From NCBI GenBank assembly GCA_005883955.1, contig VAXH01000087.1, forward strand, positions 1 to 43,358: 43,358 nt of DNA, in the 5' to 3' direction. The notes under the pieces were generated by a model. It was not told the origin of the DNA. It did no database searches and saw nothing but the letters and a program-made list of their open reading frames with translations. Source of the stretch: Actinomycetota bacterium (GTDB lineage Bacteria > Actinomycetota > Thermoleophilia > Gaiellales > Gaiellaceae). This document shows, one piece after another, positions 23,471 to 31,369 of this stretch. Made by a program: the position numbers and the translations under genes. Positions within the stretch are counted from its first letter, which is position 1, and every line of letters starts with the position of its first letter.

Positions 23471-25161
23471 TCGACCTCGAGCGGCACGAGCTCGAAGCGG
23501 TCGACGTCGACAAGGCCCTGGTCGGTGATCTTCAGGCTCGGGATCACCGAGAGCGCGAGAAACGACATCGTCAGGAACGGCGTCGCGCCGCCGCAGCCGA
23601 GCCGCTCCGCCGCTTCGGTGCAGGCGCGGCTGCGCTCGACGACCTCGACCAGCGGCAGGTCCGAGAGCAGTCCGCCGACCGGGAGCGGCAACTCGGCGAG
23701 CACCTCGCCACTCTCGACCGCGACGATGCCGCCGCCGAGCTCGGCCAGGCGCTCGACCACACGGGTCATATCCGCGTCGTTCATGCCGACGACGACGAGG
23801 TTGTGGGCGTCGTGGGCGACCGTGGAGCCGAGGGCGCCACGCTCGAGGCCGAAGCCGCGCGCGAAGCCGAGGCCGATCCGTCCCGTGCCGAGGTGACGCT
23901 CGACGACCGCGATCTTCGCCAGGTCGCGTTCCGCGTCCGCGACCGCCTGTCCGTCGCGGACGGTCGGCGCCTCGACGAGAGACTCGGTGACAATCTGGTC
24001 GGGGACGAGCCCGATCACGCGCACGCTCCCTTCGCCGCGCCAGTCGATCCGGAAGCGCTCCGCGGCGACTGGCCCGATCCGCACCGTGTGCTTGACCCAC
24101 TCGGGCACCTCGGAGCGCGCGATCTCCTCTACTTGACTGCCCCGTTTCAGCACCAGCTGGGGCGTGAAGCTCTCGAGGTCCGGCAGGAGCAGCACGTCGG
24201 CCTGGTAGCCGGGCGCGAGCGCTCCCAGGTGGTCGAGCCCGTGCCAGAGCGCCGGATTCAGCGACGCCAACACGAGCGCGTCCTCGGGCGCGATCCCGGC
24301 CGCGACGGCCTCTCGCACCATGCCGTTGATGTGGCCATTCTCGGCGATGTCGTCGGGGTCCTTGTCGTCCGTGCAGAAGGCGATCCGCGAGGTTCCGAAC
24401 TCCGCGACGAGGGGCAGCAGCGCCTGCAGGTTCCGGGCCATCGAGGCCTCCCGGATCAGGAGCCACATGCCGGCGCGGAGCCGCTCGCGTCCTTCCTCGA
24501 GTGTCAACGCTTCGTGGTCGGAACGGATCCCGGCGGCGGCGTAGGCGTTCAGCTGCTTCCCGACGACCCCGGGCGCATGCCCGTCGGCGTGGGTCGACCC
24601 GGTGAGGCCGAGCTTCGTCAGCTCCGCCCGGTCGCCCGCGATCACCCCGGGGAAATTCATCATCTCGGCCAGGCCAAGGACGCGGCGGCGCCGGAGCAGT
24701 CCCTGGAGGTCGCCTTCGTTGAGAGCGCGGCGCGGCGACTCGAAGCGCGAGGCCGGCACCGACGAGGACGCCATGAAATAGACGTCGAGCGGCAGCTCCG
24801 CGCAGAAGTCGAGCAGCCAGTGGACGCCGTCGGTGCCGAGCACGTTCGCGAGCTCGTGCGGGTCGGCGACGACGGCGGTGGTCCCGAGTGGCAGGACGAG
24901 CCGCGCAAACTCGTCCGGAAGCAACTTCGGCGACTCGAGATGCATGTGTGCATCGATGAAGCCGGGCACGACGAAATGGCCGGCCGCGTCGACTTCCTCA
25001 GTTCCTTCGTAGTCGCCGAGCCCGGCGACGTAGCCGTCCGCGATTGCGACATCGGTCTCGAGCCACTCGCGCGTGAAGACCGAGAGCACACGTCCGGCGC
25101 CGATGACGAGGTCCGCAGCCTCGTCGCCGCGCGCAACCGCCAGTCGTCGCGCCAGGTCCAT
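23467..25161 (-). CDS. ade: Adenine deaminase
   Basis: 564 residues, normal length. Binuclear metal motif GFIDAHMHLESPKLLPDEFA, then TTAVVADPHELANVLG and YFMASSSVPAS. LGLAEMMNFPGVI, RIAFCTDDKDPDDIAENGH and TVAHDAHNLVVVGMNDADM are all characteristic. It converts adenine to hypoxanthine, the substrate of the divergent xanthine dehydrogenase. First gene of the minus operon ade-deaminase-hiuH-uraD-puuD, all joined by stop/start overlaps. ATG 25161 is preceded at 6 nt by TATGGT (25168-25173), so the operon mRNA is probably leaderless. Confidence 0.94.
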   Translation of the reverse strand: MDLARRLAVARGDEAADLVIGAGRVLSVFTREWLETDVAIADGYVAGLGDYEGTEEVDAAGHFVVPGFIDAHMHLESPKLLPDEFARLVLPLGTTAVVADPHELANVLGTDGVHWLLDFCAELPLDVYFMASSSVPASRFESPRRALNEGDLQGLLRRRRVLGLAEMMNFPGVIAGDRAELTKLGLTGSTHADGHAPGVVGKQLNAYAAAGIRSDHEALTLEEGRERLRAGMWLLIREASMARNLQALLPLVAEFGTSRIAFCTDDKDPDDIAENGHINGMVREAVAAGIAPEDALVLASLNPALWHGLDHLGALAPGYQADVLLLPDLESFTPQLVLKRGSQVEEIARSEVPEWVKHTVRIGPVAAERFRIDWRGEGSVRVIGLVPDQIVTESLVEAPTVRDGQAVADAERDLAKIAVVERHLGTGRIGLGFARGFGLERGALGSTVAHDAHNLVVVGMNDADMTRVVERLAELGGGIVAVESGEVLAELPLPVGGLLSDLPLVEVVERSRACTEAAERLGCGGATPFLTMSFLALSVIPSLKITDQGLVDVDRFELVPLEVE

Positions 25162-25227
25162 CCGGCGACCATACTCGGCGGCGTGCAGGGCTTTCAGCTT
25201 TGAGGCGCACGCAATACGCTTGCCCTC
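25162..25227. promoter_or_regulatory. Divergent leaderless promoters of the two purine operons
   Basis: 66 bp separate the ade ATG and the xdh GTG. The minus -10 is TATGGT (25168-25173, 6 nt from ATG) and the plus -10 is TACGCT (25215-25220, 7 nt from GTG). The two promoters must share the ~40 bp between them. I see no clear palindrome for a regulator there. Confidence 0.6.
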
Positions 25228-26019
25228 GTGGAAGTACTGACTCCCCGGACGCTCGACGAGGCGCTGCGCCTGAAGGCGGAGCGCCCTGACGCCGTCCCGA
25301 TTCAGGGCGGCACCGACGTGATGGTGGAGCTCAACTTCGACCGGGCGCGGCCGGCGGCGCTGCTGAATCTGAACGAGGTTGGCGAACTGCGGGGCTGGTC
25401 GCGCGAGAACGGGTCGTTCTTGCTCGGCGCGGGTCTGACCTACAGCGAGGCGATGGAGACGCAGCTCGCGGAGGCCCTGCCGGCCCTGGCCGAGGCCTCC
25501 CGCACGGTCGGCGGCCCGCAGATCCGCAACCGCGGCACCGTCGGCGGCAACCTGGGCACCGCCTCTCCCGCCGGCGACGCCCTGCCGCCGTTGCTGATCG
25601 GTGACGCGGAGATCGAACTCGCGAGCGTCCGCGGCGAGCGGAAGGTGCCGCTGACGGAGTTCCTGACGGGGCCGAAGCGGAACGCGCTCGCAGATGATGA
25701 GCTGATCGTCGCGGCGCGCGTCCGGGCAGCGGCCGGGCCGCAGACGTTCATGAAGGTCGGCCCGCGAAACGCGATGGTGATCTCGGTCGTCTCACTGGCG
25801 CTGACTGTCGACCGCGAGCGCGACGAGGTTCGTGCCGCGTTCGGCTCGGCAGGGCCCGTGGCCGGCCTTGTAACCACGCCCTTGACGGAACTCGACGGCT
25901 TCGCGGAGCGGATCGCGGCGGCGGCGCGCCCGATCGATGACGTACGCGGCAGCGCCGCCTACCGCCGTCGTGCCCTGAGCGTCCTAACCGCGCGCGCTGT
26001 CGAGCGCTGTCTCCAGTGA
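25228..26019 (+). CDS. Xanthine dehydrogenase, FAD-binding subunit
   Basis: 263 residues, the medium subunit of the molybdenum hydroxylase family. FAD-binding motifs are AVPIQGGTDVMVELNF and TVGGPQIRNRGTVGGNLGTASPAGDALPPLL (at 25507-25599), followed by the C-terminal CO-dehydrogenase-flavoprotein-like domain. It passes electrons from the Fe-S subunit to NAD. Placement beside ade and puuD makes xanthine/hypoxanthine the likely substrate rather than CO or nicotinate. GTG start, TACGCT 7 nt upstream. It overlaps the Fe-S gene by 4 bp (GTGA). Confidence 0.9.
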   Translation: MEVLTPRTLDEALRLKAERPDAVPIQGGTDVMVELNFDRARPAALLNLNEVGELRGWSRENGSFLLGAGLTYSEAMETQLAEALPALAEASRTVGGPQIRNRGTVGGNLGTASPAGDALPPLLIGDAEIELASVRGERKVPLTEFLTGPKRNALADDELIVAARVRAAAGPQTFMKVGPRNAMVISVVSLALTVDRERDEVRAAFGSAGPVAGLVTTPLTELDGFAERIAAAARPIDDVRGSAAYRRRALSVLTARAVERCLQ

Positions 26020-26471
26020 GAATCGAGCTGACGGTCAACGGCGAGCGCCGGGAGGCCGATGTGTGGGCCGGCGAGAGCCTGCTCTACGTCCTTCGCGAGC
26101 GGCTCGGCCTCCCCGGTTCGAAGAACGCCTGCGAGCAGGGTGAGTGTGGCTCATGCTCGGTGCTGCTCGACGGCAGGCTCGTTTGCGCCTGCCTCGTCCT
26201 GGCTGCTCAGGCCGACGGGCACGAGCTCGTCACGGTGGAGGGGCTGGGCGAGGACGGAGGCCTGCATCCCGTGCAAGAAGCTTTCGCCGAGACTGGGGCG
26301 GTTCAGTGCGGCTTCTGCACGCCCGGCTTTGTCGTCGCGGCAGCGGATCTGCTGGCGCGGAACCCGCATCCGAGCGAGGACCAGATCCGCGAGGCCCTGT
26401 CGGGCAACCTCTGCCGCTGCACGGGCTACGCCAAGATCTTCGACGCGGTTCGGCTGGCGGCAGGCTCGTGA
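26016..26471 (+). CDS. Xanthine dehydrogenase, 2Fe-2S subunit
   Basis: 151 residues. The plant-type 2Fe-2S cluster motif is [21 protein letters not shown] and the second, alpha-helical cluster is [10 protein letters not shown]...[10 protein letters not shown]; all eight ligating cysteines are present. Length is typical of the small subunit of the three-part molybdenum hydroxylases. GTG start inside the stop codon of the FAD subunit gene. It is followed by a 115-bp gap with inverted repeats before the large subunit, which is unusual for this operon type. Confidence 0.92.
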   Translation: MRIELTVNGERREADVWAGESLLYVLRERLGLPGSKNACEQGECGSCSVLLDGRLVCACLVLAAQADGHELVTVEGLGEDGGLHPVQEAFAETGAVQCGFCTPGFVVAAADLLARNPHPSEDQIREALSGNLCRCTGYAKIFDAVRLAAGS

Positions 26472-26481
26472 CTGTTCTTTT

Positions 26482-26570
26482 GGGGCATGCCCCGGTGCCT
26501 GGCACGAGAATCGTTGCCGACGTCCCGGCGACATGGCCTCAACAGGGGTGTCCCGATTTGGTGCCAGGCA
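26482..26570. repeat. REPIN-like inverted repeats inside the xdh operon
   Basis: Between the Fe-S and Mo subunit genes lie a 12-bp palindrome ggggcatgcccc (26482-26493), a small hairpin gtgcc-t-ggcac (26495-26505), and a 10-bp pair tgcctggcac (26496-26505) / gtgccaggca (26561-26570) about 55 nt apart. A ggtgtcccgatttgg stretch lies just before the right arm. This layout resembles repeats mobilised by RAYT (Y1) transposases, though no such gene is in the window. Confidence 0.5.
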
Positions 26571-26586
26571 TGAGGACACGTCCCGA

Positions 26587-28830
26587 ATGACCACCACGGC
26601 TCGCAGGCTCGAGCTCGGCCGCGTCGGCGAGAGCGTCAAGCGCATCGACGCGATCCCGAAGGTGACCGGCGAGTTCGCCTACTCGAGCGACCTCTTCGCC
26701 GCTGGGATGCTCTGGGGCCACACGCTGCGCAGCCCGCACGCGCACGCGCTGATCGCAGAGATCGACATCTCCGAGGCCGTCGGCATGACGGGTGTCCACG
26801 CAGTGCTCACGCACGCGGACGTCCCGGGCGCAAAGACGTACGGGCTCGAGTTCCCCGACCAGCCCGTGCTCGCGTTCGACCGCGCCCGCTATTTCGGCGA
26901 GCCGGTCGCGATCGTCGCGGCCGAGCACCCGGAGCAGGCGCGTAGAGCGTCGGAACAAATCAAGGTCGCTTACCAGCCGCTCGAGCCCGTCGTCGAGCCG
27001 GAGCATGCGACTGAGCGAGAACCGATCCACGAGGGCCGCCCGACCGCGGGCCACGGCTTCCGCGACGACGATCGTCCGAACGTCGTCCGCACGATCGTGA
27101 TCCGCCACGGCGATCCGGACGCGCAGGCGGAGGTCAGCGTCTCCGGCGTCTACGAGCTCGGCATCCAGGACCAGGCCTTCCTCGGCCCGGAGTCCGGCCT
27201 CGCGATCCCCGACGCCGAAGGCGGCGTCGACGTCTACGTCGCCACGCAGTGGCTGCACATCGACCGCGATCAGGTGGCGCCATGCCTCGGCCTCGAGCCC
27301 GAGCAGGTCCGGATCCACCTGGCCGGCGTCGGCGGCGCCTTCGGCGGCCGCGAGGATCTCTCGATCCAGATTCACGCCGCGATGCTCGCGCTGCACACCG
27401 ACCGCCCGGTGAAGATGGTCTACAACCGCGAGGAGTCCTTCGTCGGACACATCCACCGCCACCCCGCGAAGATCTGGATGGAGCACCGGGCGAACCGCGA
27501 CGGCAAGCTCGTCAATGTCCGCGCGAAGATCCTGCTGGACGGCGGCGCCTACGCCTCGAGCTCCGCCGCCGTCACGGCGAACGCGTCGGCCTTTGCGTGC
27601 GGCCCGTACGCGGTCGAGAATGCGCTCGTCGAGTGCACCTGCGTCTACACGAACAATCCGCCGTGCGGGGCAATGCGCGGTTTCGGCGCCGTGCAGAGCT
27701 GCTTCGCCCACGAGGCGCAGATGGACAAGCTCGCTTCCGAGCTCGGCATCGACCCCGTCGAGCTGCGACTCCGGAACGCCCTCGCGCCCGGCGACTCACT
27801 GCCCACGGGCCAGCGGATCACCGGCTCGTTCCCCGCGGCCGAAGTGATCCGCCGCGCAGCCGCCCTGCCCGTGCCCGAGCCGGAGGAGCTGCCGCGCGAC
27901 CCGCTGCGGCTTCCCGGCGGTTCCGGGAACACGACCCGCGGCGAGGGAGTCAAGCGCGGCGTCGGCTTCGCCGTCGGCTTCAAGAACGTCTGCTACTCGG
28001 AAGGATTCGACGACTCGACCGCGGCCCGTGTGCGGCTGACCGGTAGCGGCGATGGCCTCGCGGCGGAAGTTCACTGCGCCGCCGCGGAGGTCGGCCAGGG
28101 CGTCGTCAACGTGATCCTCCAGACCGCCCGGACCGAGCTCGACCTCGACGACGTCGTGCTCGGCTCGGCGACGACGAGCTCGGTCGGCTCCGCCGGCTCG
28201 GCCTCTGCCTCGCGGATGACCTGGATGGCAGCCGGCGCCGTCCAGCTCGCGGCCCGCGCCGCCAGGGACGAGCTCGCGCGCCGCGGTGGCCGGCTTGGCC
28301 CGGGCGAGGAGATCGAAGTCGAGCGCGTCTACCACCACCGCCCGACGACTCCGCTCGATCCCGAGACCGGCCAGGTGAGCGGCGACGGCGCCCACGTCGC
28401 CTACATCTGCGCGGCGATGCGCGTCGTCGCCGAGGTCGATGTCGAGCTCGGCCTTACCCGCGTCGTCTGGATCGGGACCGCGCAGGACGTCGGCAAGGCT
28501 GTCAACCCGCAGGCCGTCTACGGCCAAATCGAGGGGGGCACCGCACAGGGACTCGGCCTCGCGCTGATGGAGGAGATCCAGACCCGGGACGGCCTGATCA
28601 CAAACGCCAGCTTCACCGACTACCTGATCCCGACCACGCTCGACATGCCGCCGGTGGACGCCGAGCTCGTCGAGGAGCCGGAGCCGGATGCGCCCTACGG
28701 AGTCAAGGGCGTCGGTGAGCCGCCGACGGTCGTCTCGACGGCCGCTGTCGTCTCAGCGCTCCGCGACGCGACCGGGCGCGAGCTCACACGAGTACCGGTC
28801 CGCCCGGATGAGATCGTCGGGCTCGACTGA
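26587..28830 (+). CDS. Xanthine dehydrogenase, molybdenum-cofactor subunit
   Basis: 747 residues. N-terminal hammerhead domain begins RVGESVKRIDAIPKVTGEFA. Moco-binding motifs are VGGAFGGREDLSIQ, CGAMRGFGAVQ, EVGQGVVNVILQTARTEL and, near the end, YGVKGVGEPPTVVST, whose Glu is the catalytic base of the family. There is no AYRCSFR-type signature of aerobic CO dehydrogenase at the expected place, supporting a purine hydroxylase. ATG 26587 is where homology begins; the longer frame is shadow of the Fe-S gene. The last 78 bp overlap the end of the convergent transporter gene. Confidence 0.92.
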   Translation: MTTTARRLELGRVGESVKRIDAIPKVTGEFAYSSDLFAAGMLWGHTLRSPHAHALIAEIDISEAVGMTGVHAVLTHADVPGAKTYGLEFPDQPVLAFDRARYFGEPVAIVAAEHPEQARRASEQIKVAYQPLEPVVEPEHATEREPIHEGRPTAGHGFRDDDRPNVVRTIVIRHGDPDAQAEVSVSGVYELGIQDQAFLGPESGLAIPDAEGGVDVYVATQWLHIDRDQVAPCLGLEPEQVRIHLAGVGGAFGGREDLSIQIHAAMLALHTDRPVKMVYNREESFVGHIHRHPAKIWMEHRANRDGKLVNVRAKILLDGGAYASSSAAVTANASAFACGPYAVENALVECTCVYTNNPPCGAMRGFGAVQSCFAHEAQMDKLASELGIDPVELRLRNALAPGDSLPTGQRITGSFPAAEVIRRAAALPVPEPEELPRDPLRLPGGSGNTTRGEGVKRGVGFAVGFKNVCYSEGFDDSTAARVRLTGSGDGLAAEVHCAAAEVGQGVVNVILQTARTELDLDDVVLGSATTSSVGSAGSASASRMTWMAAGAVQLAARAARDELARRGGRLGPGEEIEVERVYHHRPTTPLDPETGQVSGDGAHVAYICAAMRVVAEVDVELGLTRVVWIGTAQDVGKAVNPQAVYGQIEGGTAQGLGLALMEEIQTRDGLITNASFTDYLIPTTLDMPPVDAELVEEPEPDAPYGVKGVGEPPTVVSTAAVVSALRDATGRELTRVPVRPDEIVGLD

Positions 28831-29742
28831 AGCCGGCAGGGCGGCCGGGCCCTCCTGCCGCGATTCGCGACGGACGACGATCGCGACCGCCGCGATGATC
28901 AGTAGCGCGCCACCGATGATCCGCCAGGTGATCGACTCGCCGAGCACGATCGCCCCGAGCGCGATCGCGATCACCGGGTTGACGTAGGCGTAGGTCGCGA
29001 CCTGGCCGATCGGCGCGTTCGCGAGCAGCCACGCGTAGGCGCTGTAGCCGATCAGCGAGCCGAAGACGACCAGGTACGCGAGCCCGAACAGGGAGCGCGC
29101 CGAGTAGTGGGCCGGGTTGAGCTGGTGCGGGCTGTATGTGATCAGCGCCGCGGTCATCAGCACCGCACCGCCTGCGAGCATCTCGTAGGCGGTCGCGGCG
29201 AACGCATCGCGCGGAACCGGCAGGCGCGGAGAGAGGAACGAGCCGAAGGCCCACATGAACGACCCGAGCACCGTCAGCAGCAGGTAGAGCAGCGACCCTG
29301 AGCCGCCGCCGGGACGGACGAGCAGCGCGATCCCGGCGAAGCCGACGACGAGGCCCGCGACGGAGACGAGATCCGGCCGCTCGCGCGCGGCGAACCGAAG
29401 TAGCACGACCCAGAGCGGTATCGCTGCGATGATCAGCGAGGCCAGCCCGATCGGCACCTGGCGCTCGGTCAGGAAGAGCAACGAGTTGGCGCCGGGAAGC
29501 AGCACGCCGACGACAGCCGAGGCCGCGGCCTCTGCCTTGGTCAGTCGCAGCGCCGTAGTGCCGCGCCGCCAGGCGACGATTCCGAGCATGAGTGTCCCCG
29601 CGATCAGGAAGCGCGTGCCGGCTGCAAAGAACGGCGGCATTGTCTCACCCGCCAGCTCGATCCCGAGGTAAGTCGAGCCCCAGACGATGTAGACCGTCCA
29701 GAGGGCGATCCAGGTCTTCGCCTTGTGACTCACCCTGGTCAT
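28753..29742 (-). CDS. EamA/DMT-family transporter
   Basis: 329 residues, ten predicted transmembrane helices in two EamA repeats. The first begins ALWTVYIVWGSTYLGIELAG with PPFFAAGTRFLIAGTLML; the second ends YVNPVIAIALGAIVLGE and ITWRIIGGALLIIAAVAIVV. Helices and the GST/PPF signature match the YedA-like drug/metabolite exporters. The last ~26 residues (after ALPASVEPDD) are encoded on the antisense strand of the xdh large-subunit gene, suggesting the stop has moved into the neighbour. A role in purine or metabolite export is possible from position only. Start ATG 29742; GTG 29730 is an alternative. Confidence 0.87.
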   Translation of the reverse strand: MTRVSHKAKTWIALWTVYIVWGSTYLGIELAGETMPPFFAAGTRFLIAGTLMLGIVAWRRGTTALRLTKAEAAASAVVGVLLPGANSLLFLTERQVPIGLASLIIAAIPLWVVLLRFAARERPDLVSVAGLVVGFAGIALLVRPGGGSGSLLYLLLTVLGSFMWAFGSFLSPRLPVPRDAFAATAYEMLAGGAVLMTAALITYSPHQLNPAHYSARSLFGLAYLVVFGSLIGYSAYAWLLANAPIGQVATYAYVNPVIAIALGAIVLGESITWRIIGGALLIIAAVAIVVRRESRQEGPAALPASVEPDDLIRADRYSCELAPGRVAER

Positions 29743-29785
29743 AACGTGTCTGACCTCTCGCGTCGTCCCGTTAGGCTGCCGTGCC

Positions 29786-30061
29786 GTGATCCGCGTCTTC
29801 GTCCTCTACCCCGACGCGCCCGAGCCCGACCGCTACGAGCAGCATGTCGAGCTCTCCCGCCGCGAGGTCCCGAGCGCGACGATCCGCCACGGCCGCATCC
29901 TCGGCGCGATGCAAGGCGAGTCGAACTTTGCCTACTACTTCGAGTATGAGTTTCCGGACCGCGACACCTGGAAGGCCGCTCAAGACGGGCTGATGAAGGC
30001 GGCCGCGGATGCGCAGGGGCTCGGCATCCCGTTCCACGTCTACTTCGCCGAGCTCGACTAG
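29786..30061 (+). CDS. Small dimeric ferredoxin-like (EthD-type) protein
   Basis: 91 residues. RVFVLYPDAPEPDRYEQHVEL at the start and FHVYFAELD at the end are typical of EthD/dimeric alpha-beta barrel proteins, which act as small monooxygenase-like or accessory proteins in catabolic pathways. There is no further hint of substrate. GTG start with TAGGCT (29772-29777) 8 nt upstream, leaderless. Divergent from the EamA gene, whose start lies 43 bp away, and convergent with the YdcZ gene. Confidence 0.72.
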   Translation: MIRVFVLYPDAPEPDRYEQHVELSRREVPSATIRHGRILGAMQGESNFAYYFEYEFPDRDTWKAAQDGLMKAAADAQGLGIPFHVYFAELD

Positions 30062-30072
30062 CCACCAGCCGG

Positions 30073-30522
30073 CTATTTCTTCAGCGTCAGGGCCGCACCC
30101 ACCGCGAGCAGGGTGAGCCCGAGCACCCGCGGCCAGCCCACGGGGATGCGGTCGAGTCCGAAGAGGCCGTAGCGGTCGACGACGGCCGCGGCGGCAAACT
30201 GGCCGACGAGGAAGACCGCAACCGTGGCGGTCGTCCCGAGCCGTGGTCCGGCGAAGGTGATCGTCAGCACGACGAAGGCGCCCATCAGGCCTCCGAGCCA
30301 GAGCCAAAGGGGCTGATGGACGGCGTCCGCGTAGCCTGCGAAGGAGCGGCGGGCGGCAAGGAGTGCCAGGGCGCCGAAGCCGGCCGCGACCGCCGCCCCG
30401 AACGCGAACGCGGGCACGACGCCGATCCGGTCGCCCAAGCGCCCCATCACCGCGATCTGCACCGTGCCGGCGAGGCCCGCGACGAGACTCATGCTGACGG
30501 CCAGCGCGTTCCCTCCCGACAT
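30073..30522 (-). CDS. YdcZ-like (DUF606) DMT-superfamily membrane protein
   Basis: 149 residues with about five transmembrane helices: LAVSMSLVAGLAGTVQIAVMG, VVPAFAFGAAVAAGFGALAL, LWLWLGGLMGAFVVLTITF, TVAVFLVGQFAAAAVVDRYG and WPRVLGLTLLAVGAALTL. The G-x-x-G-A motif in the third helix and the QFAAAAVVD segment match DUF606. It is probably a half-size transporter of unknown substrate. ATG 30522 with TAGCAT (30530-30535) 7 nt upstream; divergent from the crotonase gene at 30560. Confidence 0.85.
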   Translation of the reverse strand: MSGGNALAVSMSLVAGLAGTVQIAVMGRLGDRIGVVPAFAFGAAVAAGFGALALLAARRSFAGYADAVHQPLWLWLGGLMGAFVVLTITFAGPRLGTTATVAVFLVGQFAAAAVVDRYGLFGLDRIPVGWPRVLGLTLLAVGAALTLKK

Positions 30523-30529
30523 CGGCCGG

Positions 30530-30552
30530 ATGCTAGACGCCTCCGTTAGGCT
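30530..30552. promoter_or_regulatory. Back-to-back leaderless promoters (ydcZ-like / crotonase)
   Basis: Only 37 bp separate the two start codons. TAGCAT (30530-30535, minus) lies 7 nt from ATG and TAGGCT (30547-30552, plus) 7 nt from GTG. The two -10 boxes are 11 bp apart, so each polymerase -35 contact would fall inside the other gene. Simultaneous use seems unlikely. Confidence 0.6.
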
Positions 30553-30559
30553 CGCGCCC

Positions 30560-31369
30560 GTGAGCGAGCCCGATGCCCCGCGGCCAGTCTCGCCTGACGA
30601 GCTCGGGTTCGAGCGGATCGTCTACGACAAGTCGCCGCCTCGGGCGACGATCACCCTCAACCGGCCCGAGGTGCTGAACGCCTTCGATTTCCGGATGCTG
30701 CGCGAGCTCGCGCGCGCCTGCGAGGATGCTTCCTGGGACGACGAGATCAAGGTCGTGGTCGTCACCGGCACCGGCCGCGCCTTCTGTGTCGGGGCCGACC
30801 TGAAGGCCTGGGGTGCCGATCTGCTCGACAACCCGGGCGAGTACTGGAAGTGGTTCGGCGCGTTCAAGGACATGCACGACCGGCTTCGCGAGATCGGCAA
30901 GCCGACCGTTGCCCGGGTGAACGGGATCGCGGTCGGCGGTGGCAACGAGCTCCAGATGGCCTGCGACCTGGCGGTGATGGTCGACGACGCGTTCATCCGG
31001 CACGTCGGGCCCGAGCACGGCTCGGTGCCGGCCGGCGGCGCGACTCAGTGGCTGCCGATCTTCGTCGGCGACCGCCGCGCGCGCGAGATCCTGCTGCTCT
31101 GCGATGAGATCCCCGCGCGCCAGGCCGAGGAGTGGGGGCTCGTCAACCGAGCCGTGCCGGCGTCCGAGCTCGACGCAGCGGTCGACTACTACGTCGAGCG
31201 GCTCGCCGTGAAGCTGCCGCAGACGATCCGCTACACGAAGCAGCAGCTCAACTGGTGGCGGGACATCTCCTGGCACGAGACGGTCGGACACGCGCGCGAC
31301 TGGCTGGCGCTGTCGATGCTCGGCGACGAGGCGAAGGGGGCGATTCGGGGATTCCTGGAGAAGGATTAG
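30560..31369 (+). CDS. Enoyl-CoA hydratase/isomerase family protein (crotonase 1)
   Basis: 269 residues. PPRATITLNRPEVLNAFD, then the oxyanion-hole stretch TGTGRAFCVGADLKAWG and the second oxyanion motif GIAVGGGNELQMACDLAVM, the usual crotonase layout, and a C-terminus ending AIRGFLEKD. It hydrates or isomerises an acyl-CoA. The large insertion DNPGEYWKWFGAFKDMHDRLR and the motif HGSVPAGGATQWLP with no Glu at the usual GxxP spot suggest a non-canonical substrate. GTG 30560 has TAGGCT 7 nt upstream; the upstream extension of the frame is shadow. It is followed immediately by a second crotonase. Confidence 0.88.
   Translation: MSEPDAPRPVSPDELGFERIVYDKSPPRATITLNRPEVLNAFDFRMLRELARACEDASWDDEIKVVVVTGTGRAFCVGADLKAWGADLLDNPGEYWKWFGAFKDMHDRLREIGKPTVARVNGIAVGGGNELQMACDLAVMVDDAFIRHVGPEHGSVPAGGATQWLPIFVGDRRAREILLLCDEIPARQAEEWGLVNRAVPASELDAAVDYYVERLAVKLPQTIRYTKQQLNWWRDISWHETVGHARDWLALSMLGDEAKGAIRGFLEKD

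Noticed and set aside
22148-24466. The deaminase frame being open to 24466, suggesting a 772-residue fusion with ade
   Set aside because: The upstream part is frame shadow of ade; family sequence starts at ATG 23470, which overlaps the ade stop.
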